Shown here piece by piece: positions 37,253 through 46,379 of a stretch of DNA of 64,000 bases (its first letter is position 1; every line of letters starts with the position of its first letter). This DNA comes from Streptomyces sp. XY006. GTDB taxonomy: Bacteria > Actinomycetota > Actinomycetes > Streptomycetales > Streptomycetaceae. The translations under genes and the position numbers were made by a program. The DNA lies in contig NZ_NOKT01000024.1 in assembly GCF_002237655.1 (NCBI RefSeq), forward strand, positions 62,001 through 126,000, written 5' to 3'. The notes beneath the pieces are model-generated. The model saw only the letters and a list, made by a program, of their open reading frames with translations. It was not told the DNA's origin and made no database searches.

Positions 37253-37764
37253 ATACGACAGGGAGGCCGCCCGGGACAGCGCCGGAGCCGCGAGCGGACC
37301 GGGAATGGTCCCTGCGCGCCGCGGAACCGGCCGATGTGGAGGCGATAGCGGAACTGCGGGCGGTGGTGATGCGCCCGGATCTGGAAAGGCTGGGCCGCTA
37401 CGACCCGGACCGGGTGCGCCGGCGCCTGCGGGACGGCTTCCGCCCCGAGCACACGTCGGTCGTCCTGGTGGCGGGCGCCTTCGCGGGCAGCGTCGCCCTG
37501 CGCCCGGCGGAGGAAGGCCACTGGCTGGAGCACTTCTACCTCGCGCCCGGCGTCCAGGGCCGGGGCCTCGGCTCGGCGGTGCTGCGTACGCTGCTGAGCG
37601 GGACGGACGCCACCGGTACCGCCGTCCGTCTCGACGTCCTGCGGGGCAGCCCGGCGCGCCGCCTCTACGAACGTCACGGCTTCCGGGTGGAGAGCGAGAA
37701 CGCGACGGACGTCCTCATGCTCCGCCCCCCGGCGGGAGGCGGGGGTAATCCCCCGGCGGAATGA
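37249..37764 (+). CDS. GNAT-family N-acetyltransferase
   Basis: 171 aa. Single GNAT domain (about 20-160): acetyl-CoA loop LAPGVQGRGLGSAVLRTLL, and ARRLYERHGFRVESEN at the end of the fold. Substrate unknown. Start at GTG 37249 overlaps the stop of a four-codon ORF. Divergent from the small-protein pair; followed after 49 bp by the secreted peptidase. Confidence 0.88.
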   Translation: MNTTGRPPGTAPEPRADREWSLRAAEPADVEAIAELRAVVMRPDLERLGRYDPDRVRRRLRDGFRPEHTSVVLVAGAFAGSVALRPAEEGHWLEHFYLAPGVQGRGLGSAVLRTLLSGTDATGTAVRLDVLRGSPARRLYERHGFRVESENATDVLMLRPPAGGGGNPPAE

Positions 37765-37813
37765 GGGAGTTGCCCGGATGTGGGGTGGAGCCGGGGCGCG
37801 TCAGGATCGGCTC

Positions 37814-39295
37814 ATGGACTGGAAACAGATCACGCGTCACGCCTCACTCGCCGCGGCCTCGGCGGTGCTGCTCTCCCTCGCCGTCCCGCTGACCGCGTCC
37901 GCCGGCAGCGCCGAGCCGCTCACCTGGTCCGCCTGCTCCGGCGACGGCCTCGACCCCAGACAGCAGTGCGCCACCGTCGAAGTCCCCATGGACTATTCCG
38001 ACCCGGACGGGCGGACCATCGAGATCGCCGTCTCCCGCATTCCGAGCGAGAAGCCCTCCGCCCGCCGCGGCGCGCTGTTCCTCATCCCCGGCGGCCCGGG
38101 CGGGGACAGCCTCTCCGACCCCTCCGGCAAGGGGCAGAAGCTGCCGCGGAAGGTGCGCGAGGCCTACGACCTCATCGGCTTCGCGCCGCGCGGCATGGCG
38201 CCCTCCACCGCCGTCGACTGCAAGCTCGACCCCGCCGACCTCAGCCGGACCAAGCTGCTGCCCTGGCCCGGCCCTGACGGTTCCGTCGCCGGGAACATGG
38301 CCACCGCCCGGCGCATGGCCGAGGCCTGCGGCCGCAACGGCGGTGAGCTGATCCGGCACATCAGCACCGCCAACGAGGCACGCGACCTCGACCGCGTCCG
38401 GGCCGCGCTCGGAGAGCCGAAGATCTCCGCGTGGGGCGTCTCGTACGGCACGTACGTCGGCGCCGTCTACCGCCAGTTGTTCCCGCACCGCACCGACCGC
38501 ATCGTGCTGGACAGCAACAACGACCCCGACCCCACCCGGGTGACCCGCGGCTGGCTCGCCGCCTTCGAGCGGGGCGTGGAGGACAACTTCCCCGAGTTCG
38601 CCGCCTGGGCGTCGCGCCCCGGGAATCCGTACCGGCTGGCCGATTCCGCCGCCGGGGTGCGCTCCGGCTTCCTGCGCCTGGCCGCGCGGCTGGACCGCGA
38701 GCCGCTGCCCTGGCCCGGCGCCGACCCGGAGCGGCTGGACGGCACCGTGCTCCGCCAGACCATGCTGAGCAGCCTCTACGACCCCGACGACTATCCGGTC
38801 CTGGCCCGGACGATCCTGGCCGCCCGCAAGGGCACCGTGCCGCCCGTGCCCGAGTCCCCGCCCGAGCCGGTCCTGCAGAACGTCGCCGCGGTCGGGATCG
38901 GCACCATCTGCAACGACGTCGACTGGCCCGACTCGGCCGCCGCCTACCAGGGGGACGTCGACGAGAGCCGGGCGCGGTTCCCGCTGACGGCGGGCATGCC
39001 GCGCGGGCCGATGGCGTGCGCCGCCCTGCCGTACGAGCCGAGGGAACCGGCCGTGCGGATCACCGCCCGCGGGCCGTCCAACGTGCTGCTCGTGCAGAAC
39101 GAGCGGGATGTCGCGACCCCGCTCAGCGGCGCCCTGAGGCTGCGCCGGGCACTCGGCGACCGGGCCGTGATGGTCACCGTGAACTCCACGGGCCACGACG
39201 CCTACCTCGCCAACGGCAACGCCTGCGGCGACCGGGCCGTCTCCCGCTTCCTCGCCACCGGCGAGCGGCCCGGGTCCGACCTGTACTGCGCGTGA
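37814..39295 (+). CDS. Secreted alpha/beta-hydrolase, tripeptidyl aminopeptidase family
   Basis: 493 aa. Sec signal peptide (ASAVLLSLAVPLTASAG, cleavage about 31). Alpha/beta-hydrolase domain with oxyanion element LIPGGPGGDS, nucleophile S210 in WGVSYGTYVG, and a C-terminal TAP-like segment with the acid/base residues in QNERDVATPL and STGHDAYL. This is the SlpD/Tap family of exported Streptomyces peptidases that trim N-terminal tripeptides. The common DxRGxGxS block is altered to APRGMAPS. Monocistronic; AGGA precedes ATG 37814. Confidence 0.88.
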   Translation: MDWKQITRHASLAAASAVLLSLAVPLTASAGSAEPLTWSACSGDGLDPRQQCATVEVPMDYSDPDGRTIEIAVSRIPSEKPSARRGALFLIPGGPGGDSLSDPSGKGQKLPRKVREAYDLIGFAPRGMAPSTAVDCKLDPADLSRTKLLPWPGPDGSVAGNMATARRMAEACGRNGGELIRHISTANEARDLDRVRAALGEPKISAWGVSYGTYVGAVYRQLFPHRTDRIVLDSNNDPDPTRVTRGWLAAFERGVEDNFPEFAAWASRPGNPYRLADSAAGVRSGFLRLAARLDREPLPWPGADPERLDGTVLRQTMLSSLYDPDDYPVLARTILAARKGTVPPVPESPPEPVLQNVAAVGIGTICNDVDWPDSAAAYQGDVDESRARFPLTAGMPRGPMACAALPYEPREPAVRITARGPSNVLLVQNERDVATPLSGALRLRRALGDRAVMVTVNSTGHDAYLANGNACGDRAVSRFLATGERPGSDLYCA

Positions 39296-39320
39296 CGTCG
39301 TCAGCGGGAGGCCGGGCGGC

Positions 39321-39767
39321 TCACCCCCGGCCGAAGCGGAGGACGTACCGCCGCTGCCAGGGCGTCTCCACCGCCCGCCGGTCGTAGTGCCGCCGGACGT
39401 ACGCCACCGCCTCAGGGGCGGGTACGCCGTCCAGCACCGCGAGGCAGGCCAGGGCCGTGCCGGTCCGGCCGCGTCCGCCCCCGCAGGCGATCTCCACCCG
39501 TTCCCCGGCGGCCCGCTCCCACGCCACGGCCAGGACCGCGCGGGCGGCCGCCGTATCCGCCGGGAGCCGGAAGTCGGGCCAGCGGATCCACTCCGACTCC
39601 CAGGGCACCCCGGGCGGCCGGCGGCCCAGCAGATAGACGCCGTAGGAGGGGTGGGGCGCGGTGGGGTCGAGGGGGTGGCGCAGGCCCCGGCCGCGCACCG
39701 ACCGGCCGGAGGGCAGATGCAGGACACCGGCGTCTCGCTCGCTCCACAGGTCGCTCACGCCCGCCAT
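39321..39767 (-). CDS. Protein-tyrosine-phosphatase-like protein
   Basis: 148 aa (149 from ATG 39770; the second ATG is better spaced from a GGGG). The P-loop signature C-x5-R is present as ACGGGRGRTG, with the usual His before Cys replaced by Ala. A general-acid Asp can be placed in the WPDF loop. Small stand-alone phosphatases of this kind occur widely in Streptomyces. Activity is likely but the His change may raise the Cys pKa. Convergent with the secreted peptidase. Confidence 0.78.
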   Translation of the reverse strand: MAGVSDLWSERDAGVLHLPSGRSVRGRGLRHPLDPTAPHPSYGVYLLGRRPPGVPWESEWIRWPDFRLPADTAAARAVLAVAWERAAGERVEIACGGGRGRTGTALACLAVLDGVPAPEAVAYVRRHYDRRAVETPWQRRYVLRFGRG

Positions 39768-39800
39768 CATGCCCCGTGACCGCCGCGCGGGCGGGGGGAT

Positions 39801-40541
39801 TCAGCCCACGCCCCGCGACGCCTCGGCCGCCCGTGCCTCGATGCCCCGGAAGTGCACGGCCATGGCGCGCTGCGCGCCCTCCGCGTCACGGGCGCGCAGG
39901 GCGGTGACGATGTCGCGGTGGCGGCGGGCGGTGATCCCGGGCGGGGGGTCGTAGGGCCGGCCGCGGGCGCCGGAGACCCGCCGGAAGACCGTCCAGAAGG
40001 CGGCGAGGAGCTGTGGGACGAGGTCGTTGCCGAGGGACGCGTAGAGCACCTCGTGGAACTCGCGGTCGAGATCCGGGAAGGAGCGGTCCGCGCGGCCGTC
40101 GTCCTTCCCGGCGCCCGTTCCGGCGGCGGCCTCCATCCTGGCCACCACCTCCTCCAGCTTTTCCAGTTCCGCCTCCGTGACCGTCGTGGCCACCCGGCGG
40201 ATCAGGCCCACCTCCAGCACCTCGCGGACCTGGAGGATCTCGGCGAGGGCGCCCGGGTCGTCCTCGTGGCGGGCCAGGGTGCGGAAGGTGAGGCCGTCGA
40301 CGAGGGGGGTGAGCGAGGCCCGGCCGACATAGGTGCCGTAGCCGTGCCTGATCTCCACGATGTCGAGGGCCTGGAGGGCCTTGAGCGCCTCGCGGACGGA
40401 GTTGCGGCTGACGCCGAGGGCCTCCGTCAGCTCGGCCTCGGTGGGCAGCGGGGCCCCGGCGGTGAGTCTGCGGTCGAGGATGAGCTGGACGACCTCGCGC
40501 TGTATCCGGCTGGTCCTGGGCTCCTCGGCCATGCGCCGCAT
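39801..40541 (-). CDS. FadR-subfamily GntR regulator of the sialidase/ABC locus
   Basis: 246 aa. N-terminal winged HTH (about 8-75: AGAPLPTEAELTEALGVSRN, SVREALKALQALDIVEIRHG) and a C-terminal all-helical FCD ligand domain (about 95-235) with His/Asp metal-type residues in FPDLDREFHEVLY and RRHRDIVTAL. FCD regulators sense sugar acids and other carboxylates. It is divergent from the ABC importer with a 241-bp shared promoter region, so it is the natural repressor of that operon; a sialic acid or its breakdown product is the suspected ligand. Start 40541 chosen for an upstream G-run; 40532 is the alternative. Confidence 0.9.
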   Translation of the reverse strand: MRRMAEEPRTSRIQREVVQLILDRRLTAGAPLPTEAELTEALGVSRNSVREALKALQALDIVEIRHGYGTYVGRASLTPLVDGLTFRTLARHEDDPGALAEILQVREVLEVGLIRRVATTVTEAELEKLEEVVARMEAAAGTGAGKDDGRADRSFPDLDREFHEVLYASLGNDLVPQLLAAFWTVFRRVSGARGRPYDPPPGITARRHRDIVTALRARDAEGAQRAMAVHFRGIEARAAEASRGVG

Positions 40542-40585
40542 CGTACGCGCCCCGGACATCCCACGTCCCACCTCCGGCGCCACCG

Positions 40586-40648
40586 GGTGCGACAACGGGG
40601 CCGACAGAGAGTCAACTCGCGCCACTCTTCCGCGCCATTGGTGCGACC
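40586..40648. promoter_or_regulatory. Repeated GGTGCGAC elements in the GntR/ABC divergent region
   Basis: GGTGCGAC occurs at 40586-40593 and 40640-40647; the second extends to GGT-GCG-ACC, which resembles the GGT-N3-ACC core of FadR sites. They lie between the two divergent start codons, 54 bp apart. Confidence 0.4.
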
Positions 40649-40679
40649 TCTGACGGATGGGCCATTCGTGTGCGAGCCC

Positions 40680-40708
40680 TTGACCGGCCCCACGGCCCCT
40701 CCTATGGT
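40680..40708 (+). promoter_or_regulatory. Promoter of the ABC importer/lyase operon
   Basis: -35 TTGACC (40680-40685), exactly 17 bases, -10 TATGGT (40703-40708). Predicted start near 40715. Confidence 0.65.
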
Positions 40709-40726
40709 CGCGCTGACCGCAGGACG

Positions 40727-40738
40727 TAGGACGTCGTA
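40727..40738. promoter_or_regulatory. Near-palindrome just after the predicted transcription start
   Basis: TA-G-GACGTC-G-TA: perfect 6-bp centre with matching TA ends. About 12-23 bases after the predicted start, a suitable place for a repressor such as the divergent GntR protein. Confidence 0.4.
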
Positions 40739-40782
40739 TCTCCTCAGCCAGTCCCTTCCCCCCAGACCTCGCTGGAGGACCC

Positions 40783-42414
40783 GTGCGCGACGTGACCCCC
40801 GACGTGCCGGCGCCGCACCGCCGGTCGTTCCTGAAGTACACCGGCGCGCTGGGCGCGGCAGCCGCCGTCTCCGCGTCGCTGTCGGCCTGTTCGTCCGGGC
40901 CAGAGTCCACGAACGACACCGGCGAGGGCGGCAGCGGGGCGAACCGGACGCTGACGGCGGTGATCGGCTACGGCAACGACGGCAGCTGGGACCCCACCCA
41001 GACGGCCTCCGCGTTCTGCATGGCCGCCAACCACCACATCTACGAGGGGCTGCTGGACACGGACCCGATCTCCCGCGAGCCGTACGCGGCCCTGGCGACC
41101 GAGGTGCCGAAGGACCCGCGCGCCACGTCCTGGAGGTTCACCCTGCGGGACGGCGCGACGTTCCACGACGGCAGGCCCGTCACCGCCGACGACGTGGTCT
41201 TCGTCTTCGACCGGATCCTCGACCCGGACACCCAGACCCTCGCCAAGGGCTTCTTCGCGAGCTGGCTGAAGGAGGTCCGCAGGATCGACGCACGACAGGT
41301 CGAGCTGGTGCTCAAGTTCCCCTTCCCGGACGGGCTCTCGCGGCTGACCCTCGCCAAGATCATGCCGAGGCACGTCTTCGGACGGCCCGGCGGCTGGGAC
41401 GACGCCATCAAGGGCAAGGCGGTCGGCTCGGGCCCCTACCGGCAGACCGCGCACCACCCGAAGTCGAACACGACCTTCGAGGCGTTCGACGCCTACAACG
41501 GCCCGCGCAAGCCCGCCTTCAAGAAGATGAACTGGCTGACGATCGTGGACGCGGCCCCCCGGGTCGCGAAGATCTCCGGGTCGAGCGCGGGCGCGCAGAT
41601 CGCGGACAACATCCCGTACGCCAACATCGGCCAACTGGAGGGCAGCGGGCTCACGGTCGCCGGCGGGGCCGGGATGAACAACCTGTTCCTGATGTTCAAC
41701 ACCGCGCACAAGCCCTTCGACGACGTCCGGGTGCGCCAGGCCCTGCACTACGCCATCGACACCGGGAAGATGGTGGAGGTCGCCCTCAAGGGCCACGGCA
41801 CACCGGCCAGTTCCTTCCTCGACGAGAGCAACCCCTCCTACCGCCGCGCCACAACCGTCTACGACCACGACCCGGACCGGGCGAAGGCGCTGCTGAAGGA
41901 GGCCGGGGTCAAGGGCCTGAGCGTCGACATCCTGGCGGTGAACGTCAGCTGGATCGTCGACTGCCTGCCGACGATCAAGGCGTCCTGGGACGCGATCGGC
42001 GTGCGCACGACCCTGTCCCCGCAGGAGACCACGGCCGTGTTCACGAAGCTGGACCAGAAGCAGGACTACCAGGTCGTGGCCGCCGCCTCGAACCCCAACC
42101 AGTTCGGCCTCGACGCCGACCTGATCATGCACTACAACCACGGCCCCGGGAACCTGTGGATGCAGTACACCCGGTGGGCCTCCGACCCCGTCGCCAGGCA
42201 GCTCTTCAAGGACATGGACCGGGCGACCCGGGAGCCGGACCCCGAGAAGAAGAAGGCGATGGTCCAGGACTACATCGACGTCGTCGCCGAACAGGCCGTG
42301 CTCTACCCGGTCGTCCACAACGAGCTGATGACCGCCTGGGACCCGAGGCGGCTCAGCGGCATAAGGGCCCAGCCCTACCCGGGCATCAACCTCCTCCGGG
42401 CCAAGTGGGCCTGA
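40783..42414 (+). CDS. ABC importer, oligopeptide-type substrate-binding lipoprotein
   Basis: 543 aa. Twin-arginine signal (HRRSFLKYTGALGAAAA) ending in a lipobox (LSAC, Cys about 36), so a Tat-exported lipoprotein. The rest is a family 5 extracellular solute-binding protein (DppA/OppA type): DGATFHDGRPVTADDVVFVF, PFDDVRVRQALHYAIDT and the C-terminal LSGIRAQPY. Family 5 proteins bind peptides but also sugars, nickel, and in some bacteria sialic acid. GTG 40783 follows GGAGG. First gene of a five-gene run (binding protein, permease, permease-ATPase, ATPase, lyase) with 4-base overlaps or tiny gaps. Confidence 0.92.
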   Translation: MRDVTPDVPAPHRRSFLKYTGALGAAAAVSASLSACSSGPESTNDTGEGGSGANRTLTAVIGYGNDGSWDPTQTASAFCMAANHHIYEGLLDTDPISREPYAALATEVPKDPRATSWRFTLRDGATFHDGRPVTADDVVFVFDRILDPDTQTLAKGFFASWLKEVRRIDARQVELVLKFPFPDGLSRLTLAKIMPRHVFGRPGGWDDAIKGKAVGSGPYRQTAHHPKSNTTFEAFDAYNGPRKPAFKKMNWLTIVDAAPRVAKISGSSAGAQIADNIPYANIGQLEGSGLTVAGGAGMNNLFLMFNTAHKPFDDVRVRQALHYAIDTGKMVEVALKGHGTPASSFLDESNPSYRRATTVYDHDPDRAKALLKEAGVKGLSVDILAVNVSWIVDCLPTIKASWDAIGVRTTLSPQETTAVFTKLDQKQDYQVVAAASNPNQFGLDADLIMHYNHGPGNLWMQYTRWASDPVARQLFKDMDRATREPDPEKKKAMVQDYIDVVAEQAVLYPVVHNELMTAWDPRRLSGIRAQPYPGINLLRAKWA

Positions 42415-42418
42415 CGGC

Positions 42419-43381
42419 ATGACGGCCGTCCTGCGGATCCTGCTGCGCCGCGTCGCCCTGCTCGTGCCGCTGACGCTCGGCATCGTGCTGTTCGTCTTCC
42501 TGGTGATGCGGTTCTCGGACGTCGACCCGGCGTCCGCGTTCTTCCAGGGCGCCAACCCGACCCCGCGGCAACTGCACGACTTCCGCGAGGAACACGGCCT
42601 GCTCGACCCGCTGCCCGTGCGCTACGCCGCCTTCGTCGCCGACCTGCTCCACGGCGACCTGGGCACCAGCGCGCTGACCCGGGCACCGGTGATCGACCAG
42701 GTCATGACCGCCCTGCCGCTCACCCTCCAGCTCACCTTCCTCGGCCTCGGCATCGCGGTCGTCGCGGCCCTGCTGGGCGGCGTCACGGCGGCGATCCACC
42801 GGGACCGGCTGCCCGACCAGCTCATCCGGGTCGTGTCGCTCACCGGGGTCGCCGCTCCCGGCTTCTGGCTGGCGCTGCTGATGATCCAGTACCTGGCGGT
42901 CGACCTGGGCTGGTTCCCGACCGGCGGGTACGTCAACCCGGCCGACTCCTTCACCGGCTGGCTGCGGACGATGACCCTGCCGGCGTTGGCGCTGTCGCTG
43001 CCGGTGGCGGCGCAGCTGACCCGGATCGTGCGCACGGCCGTGGTGGAAGAACTGGACAAGGACTACGTGCGCACGGCGGTCGGCAGCGGGCTGCCGCCCC
43101 GGGTGGTGGTCGGGCGGAACGTCCTGCGGAACGCCCTGATCAACCCCCTCACCGTGCTCGGTCTGCGCGTCGGCTACCTGCTGGGCGGCGCGGTCGTCAT
43201 CGAGACGATCTTCTCGCTGCCCGGCATGGGCAAGCTGATGATCGACGCCGTGAAGAACGGCGACCCGGCCGTCGTCCAGGGTGTCGTGCTGACCACGGCG
43301 GCCGGGTTCGTGGTGGTCAACCTCGTCATCGACGTCCTGTACCTGCTGGTCAACCCGCGACTGAGGGATGCGACCACATGA
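42419..43381 (+). CDS. ABC importer permease, DppB type
   Basis: 320 aa with six membrane helices. Typical DppB features: the start LRRVALLVPLTLGIVLFVFL, the HGLLDPLPVRY loop and the coupling-helix segment containing VRTAVGSGLPPRVVVGRNVLRNAL. Four bases after the binding-protein stop; its own stop overlaps the next ATG. Forms the import channel with the DppC part of the next protein. Confidence 0.94.
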   Translation: MTAVLRILLRRVALLVPLTLGIVLFVFLVMRFSDVDPASAFFQGANPTPRQLHDFREEHGLLDPLPVRYAAFVADLLHGDLGTSALTRAPVIDQVMTALPLTLQLTFLGLGIAVVAALLGGVTAAIHRDRLPDQLIRVVSLTGVAAPGFWLALLMIQYLAVDLGWFPTGGYVNPADSFTGWLRTMTLPALALSLPVAAQLTRIVRTAVVEELDKDYVRTAVGSGLPPRVVVGRNVLRNALINPLTVLGLRVGYLLGGAVVIETIFSLPGMGKLMIDAVKNGDPAVVQGVVLTTAAGFVVVNLVIDVLYLLVNPRLRDATT

Positions 43382-45363
43382 TGACCCGCCTGACGACCCG
43401 CAAGGGCCTCACCGAGACGCTGTCCCGGCCCGGGGTGCGGCTGCGCGGCCGGCGCCGGCTCCCGCTCCTGTCGAAGGCCGCCGTCTGCTTCCTGGCGGTC
43501 GTCGTCCTCATGGCCCTGCTCGCGCCGCTCCTCGCTCCGCACGACCCGCTCGACCAGCAGCCGCCCGTCGACGGCACGGGCCACCCGTCCGCCGGGCACT
43601 GGATGGGCCAGGACAGCCTGGGCCGGGACATCCTGAGCCGGCTGATGTACGGGGCGCGCTGGTCGCTCGCGATCGGGCTGGGCGCGACCGGGCTGGCCCT
43701 GGTCGCCGGAGCGCTGCTCGGGGCGATCGCCGCGACCTCCCGCAAGGCCGTCGACGAGACGCTGATGCGCTGCCTGGACGTGGTGATGGCGTTCCCGGGC
43801 ATCGCCCTCGCGGCCGTGCTGGTGGCGGTGTTCGGCGGTGGGATCACGGTGCTGATCTGCGCGATCGCCTTCCTGTTCACCCCACCGGTGGCCCGGGTGG
43901 TCCGGGCCAACGTCCTCGACCAGTACGGCGAGGACTACGTGACCGCGGAACGGGTCATCGGCGCCCGCACCCCGCACATCGTGCTGAGGCACGTGGCGGT
44001 CAACTGTGCCGCGCCCGTCCTGGTGTTCTGCACGGTCCAGGTCGCCGAGGCGATCGTCTTCGAGGCCTCGCTGTCCTTCATCGGGGCGGGCGTGCGGCCC
44101 CCCGACCCGTCCTGGGGCAGCGTCATCGCCGACGGCAAGAACATGGTGCTGACCGGGGGCTGGTGGGCGACCGTCTTCCCCGGGCTGCTGATGCTGGTCA
44201 CGGTGCTGTCCCTGAACGTCCTGTCCGAGGGCGTCTCCGACGCGTGGGCGGCCCCCTCGGCCCGGGAGGTGCGGACGCCCGGCGAGGACCGGCTGGAGGC
44301 GCCCGAGCCCGGCAGCGGGGAGATCGTGCCGCTGCCCGGTCTGACGGAGGCGGCCCGCAGGCTGCGGGCCCGGGCCCGGCACGTCCCCCGGGACGGGCAG
44401 CCGGTGCTGGCGGTGGAGAACCTCGCGATCGGCTTCGACGGGCGGCACGGCGGCGTGGACATCGTGGACGGCATCAGCTTCGAGGTGCACCCCGGCGAAG
44501 TGCTGGGGCTGGTAGGGGAGTCGGGCTGCGGCAAGTCGCTGACCGCGCTGGCGGTCATGGGCCTCCAGCCGAAGGGCGCACGGGTGCGCGGCCAGGTCCG
44601 CTTCCACCAGCGGGACCTGCTCGCCGAGCCGGTGCGCGTGCGCCGCAGGCTCCTCGGCCACGAGATGGCGATGGTCTACCAGGACGCGCTGTCCTCCCTG
44701 AACCCCGCCATGACCATCCGCGCCCAGCTCAAGCAGGTCGTACGGCGCGGCGGGCGGCGCACTCCCGCCGAGTTGCTGACGCTGGTCGGCCTGGACCCCG
44801 AGCGCACCCTGCGCAGCTACCCGCACGAACTGTCCGGCGGGCAGCGCCAGCGCGTCCTGATCGCGCTGGCCCTGTCCCGCGACCCGAGTCTGATCGTCGC
44901 CGACGAGCCGACGACCGCGCTCGACGTCACCGTGCAGGCGCAGGTGATGGAGCTGCTGCTGCGGCTGCGCGAGGAGCTGGGCTTCGCGCTGATCCTGGTC
45001 TCGCACGACCTGGCGCTGGTCGCGGACGTCACCGACCGGGTGGTGGTGATGTACGGGGGGCAGATCGTGGAGACGGGCGTCACGGCCGACTTGGTGGAGT
45101 CCCCCGCCCACCACTACACGCGCGGCCTGCTCGGCAGCGTGCTGTCGCTGGAGTCGGCGCAGGAGCGCATGACGCAGATCAAGGGCGTCGTGCCGTCCCC
45201 GGCCGGCTTCCCCGCGGGCTGCCGCTTCGCCGGCCGGTGCCCGCGCGCGAGCGAGGTGTGCCGGACGACGGCCCCCGTCCTGGCCGGGACGCGGGCGCAC
45301 ACGGCGGCCTGCCATCACCCGGCCCTGGACCTGGCCACGACGGAGACCGAGGCCGTGTCATGA
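43378..45363 (+). CDS. Fused ABC importer permease (DppC) and ATPase (DppD)
   Basis: 661 aa. Residues about 30-295 are a complete DppC-type permease ([18 protein letters not shown] is the usual end of that family). A charged linker (about 298-345) joins it to a complete ATPase (about 345-661) with Walker A GESGCGKS (about 378-385), signature LSGGQRQR, Walker B LIVADEP and the oligopeptide-ATPase C-terminal Cys cluster ([20 protein letters not shown]). No frameshift or stop is needed, so this is a real fusion, not an assembly join. The linked ATPase must pair with the separate one at 45360. Confidence 0.94.
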   Translation: MMTRLTTRKGLTETLSRPGVRLRGRRRLPLLSKAAVCFLAVVVLMALLAPLLAPHDPLDQQPPVDGTGHPSAGHWMGQDSLGRDILSRLMYGARWSLAIGLGATGLALVAGALLGAIAATSRKAVDETLMRCLDVVMAFPGIALAAVLVAVFGGGITVLICAIAFLFTPPVARVVRANVLDQYGEDYVTAERVIGARTPHIVLRHVAVNCAAPVLVFCTVQVAEAIVFEASLSFIGAGVRPPDPSWGSVIADGKNMVLTGGWWATVFPGLLMLVTVLSLNVLSEGVSDAWAAPSAREVRTPGEDRLEAPEPGSGEIVPLPGLTEAARRLRARARHVPRDGQPVLAVENLAIGFDGRHGGVDIVDGISFEVHPGEVLGLVGESGCGKSLTALAVMGLQPKGARVRGQVRFHQRDLLAEPVRVRRRLLGHEMAMVYQDALSSLNPAMTIRAQLKQVVRRGGRRTPAELLTLVGLDPERTLRSYPHELSGGQRQRVLIALALSRDPSLIVADEPTTALDVTVQAQVMELLLRLREELGFALILVSHDLALVADVTDRVVVMYGGQIVETGVTADLVESPAHHYTRGLLGSVLSLESAQERMTQIKGVVPSPAGFPAGCRFAGRCPRASEVCRTTAPVLAGTRAHTAACHHPALDLATTETEAVS

Positions 45364-46379
45364 GCGCCCTGGTGGAGCTGTCCGACGCGCACGTCGTCCA
45401 CAAGGCCCGCAGCGGGGGCGTGTTCACCCGGGACCGGGTGTACGCGCTGACCGGCGCGGACCTGGCCGTCGCGCCCGGCGAGACGGTCGGTGTGGTCGGC
45501 GAGTCGGGCTGCGGCAAGTCGACCCTGGCGAAGGTGCTGGTCGGGGTGGAGCGGCCGACCCGCGGGACGGTCGCGTTCCGGGGACGGGACCTGTGGGCGA
45601 TGCCGGCCGCAGAGCGCCGCAGGGCCGTCGGCGCGAGCACGGGCATGATCTTCCAAGACCCCTCGACCGCCCTGAACCGCCGGCTGCCCGTCCGGCGGAT
45701 CCTGCGCGACCCGCTGGACGTGCACGAGCGGGGGACCCGCGCGCAACGCGAGGAGCGCGTGCGGGAGCTGATGTCCCTGGTCGGCCTCCCCCGGGCCCTC
45801 GCCGACGCCCTGCCCGGCCAGTTGTCGGGCGGGCAGCGCCAGCGCGTCGCCATCGCCCGGGCCCTGGCCCTGGACCCGGACCTGGTCGTGGCGGACGAGC
45901 CGACCAGCGCCCTGGACGTGTCGGTCCGGGCCCAGATCCTCAACCTCCTGCTCGACCTGAAGGAACGTCTGAACCTGGCCCTGGTGTTCGTCTCGCACGA
46001 CATCCAGACGGTCCGGCGGATGAGCGACCGGGTGATCACCATGTACCTGGGCCGGATCGTCGAGGAGTCCCCGGCCGCCCTGGTCACCGACCGGGCCCGG
46101 CATCCGTACACGCGCGCCCTGTTCTCCGCCACGCCCGGTCTGCTCGACCCGATCGAGCCCATCCCGCTGGCCGGTCCCGTCCCGTCGGCGACCCGCCCGC
46201 CGAGCGGCTGCCCGTTCCGCACCCGCTGCTGGAAGGCGGACGACGTCTGCGCGGAACGGATGCCGGGCTTCTTGGCCGCGTCGGCGCCCGCGCACCGCTT
46301 CCGCTGCCACCATCCTGTCCGGGAGGACGAGTCGACCCGTGACCTCGTCCCCCGGCGCGACCCGATGGAGGCCCCATGA
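45360..46379 (+). CDS. ABC importer ATPase, DppF type
   Basis: 339 aa. Walker [10 protein letters not shown] (47-55), Q-loop IFQDPSTALNRR, signature LSGGQRQR, Walker B LVVADEP, H-loop VSHD, and the C-terminal oligopeptide domain with CPFRTRCWKADDVC and CHHP. Overlaps the genes on both sides by four bases. Second nucleotide-binding subunit of the importer. Confidence 0.94.
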   Translation: MSALVELSDAHVVHKARSGGVFTRDRVYALTGADLAVAPGETVGVVGESGCGKSTLAKVLVGVERPTRGTVAFRGRDLWAMPAAERRRAVGASTGMIFQDPSTALNRRLPVRRILRDPLDVHERGTRAQREERVRELMSLVGLPRALADALPGQLSGGQRQRVAIARALALDPDLVVADEPTSALDVSVRAQILNLLLDLKERLNLALVFVSHDIQTVRRMSDRVITMYLGRIVEESPAALVTDRARHPYTRALFSATPGLLDPIEPIPLAGPVPSATRPPSGCPFRTRCWKADDVCAERMPGFLAASAPAHRFRCHHPVREDESTRDLVPRRDPMEAP

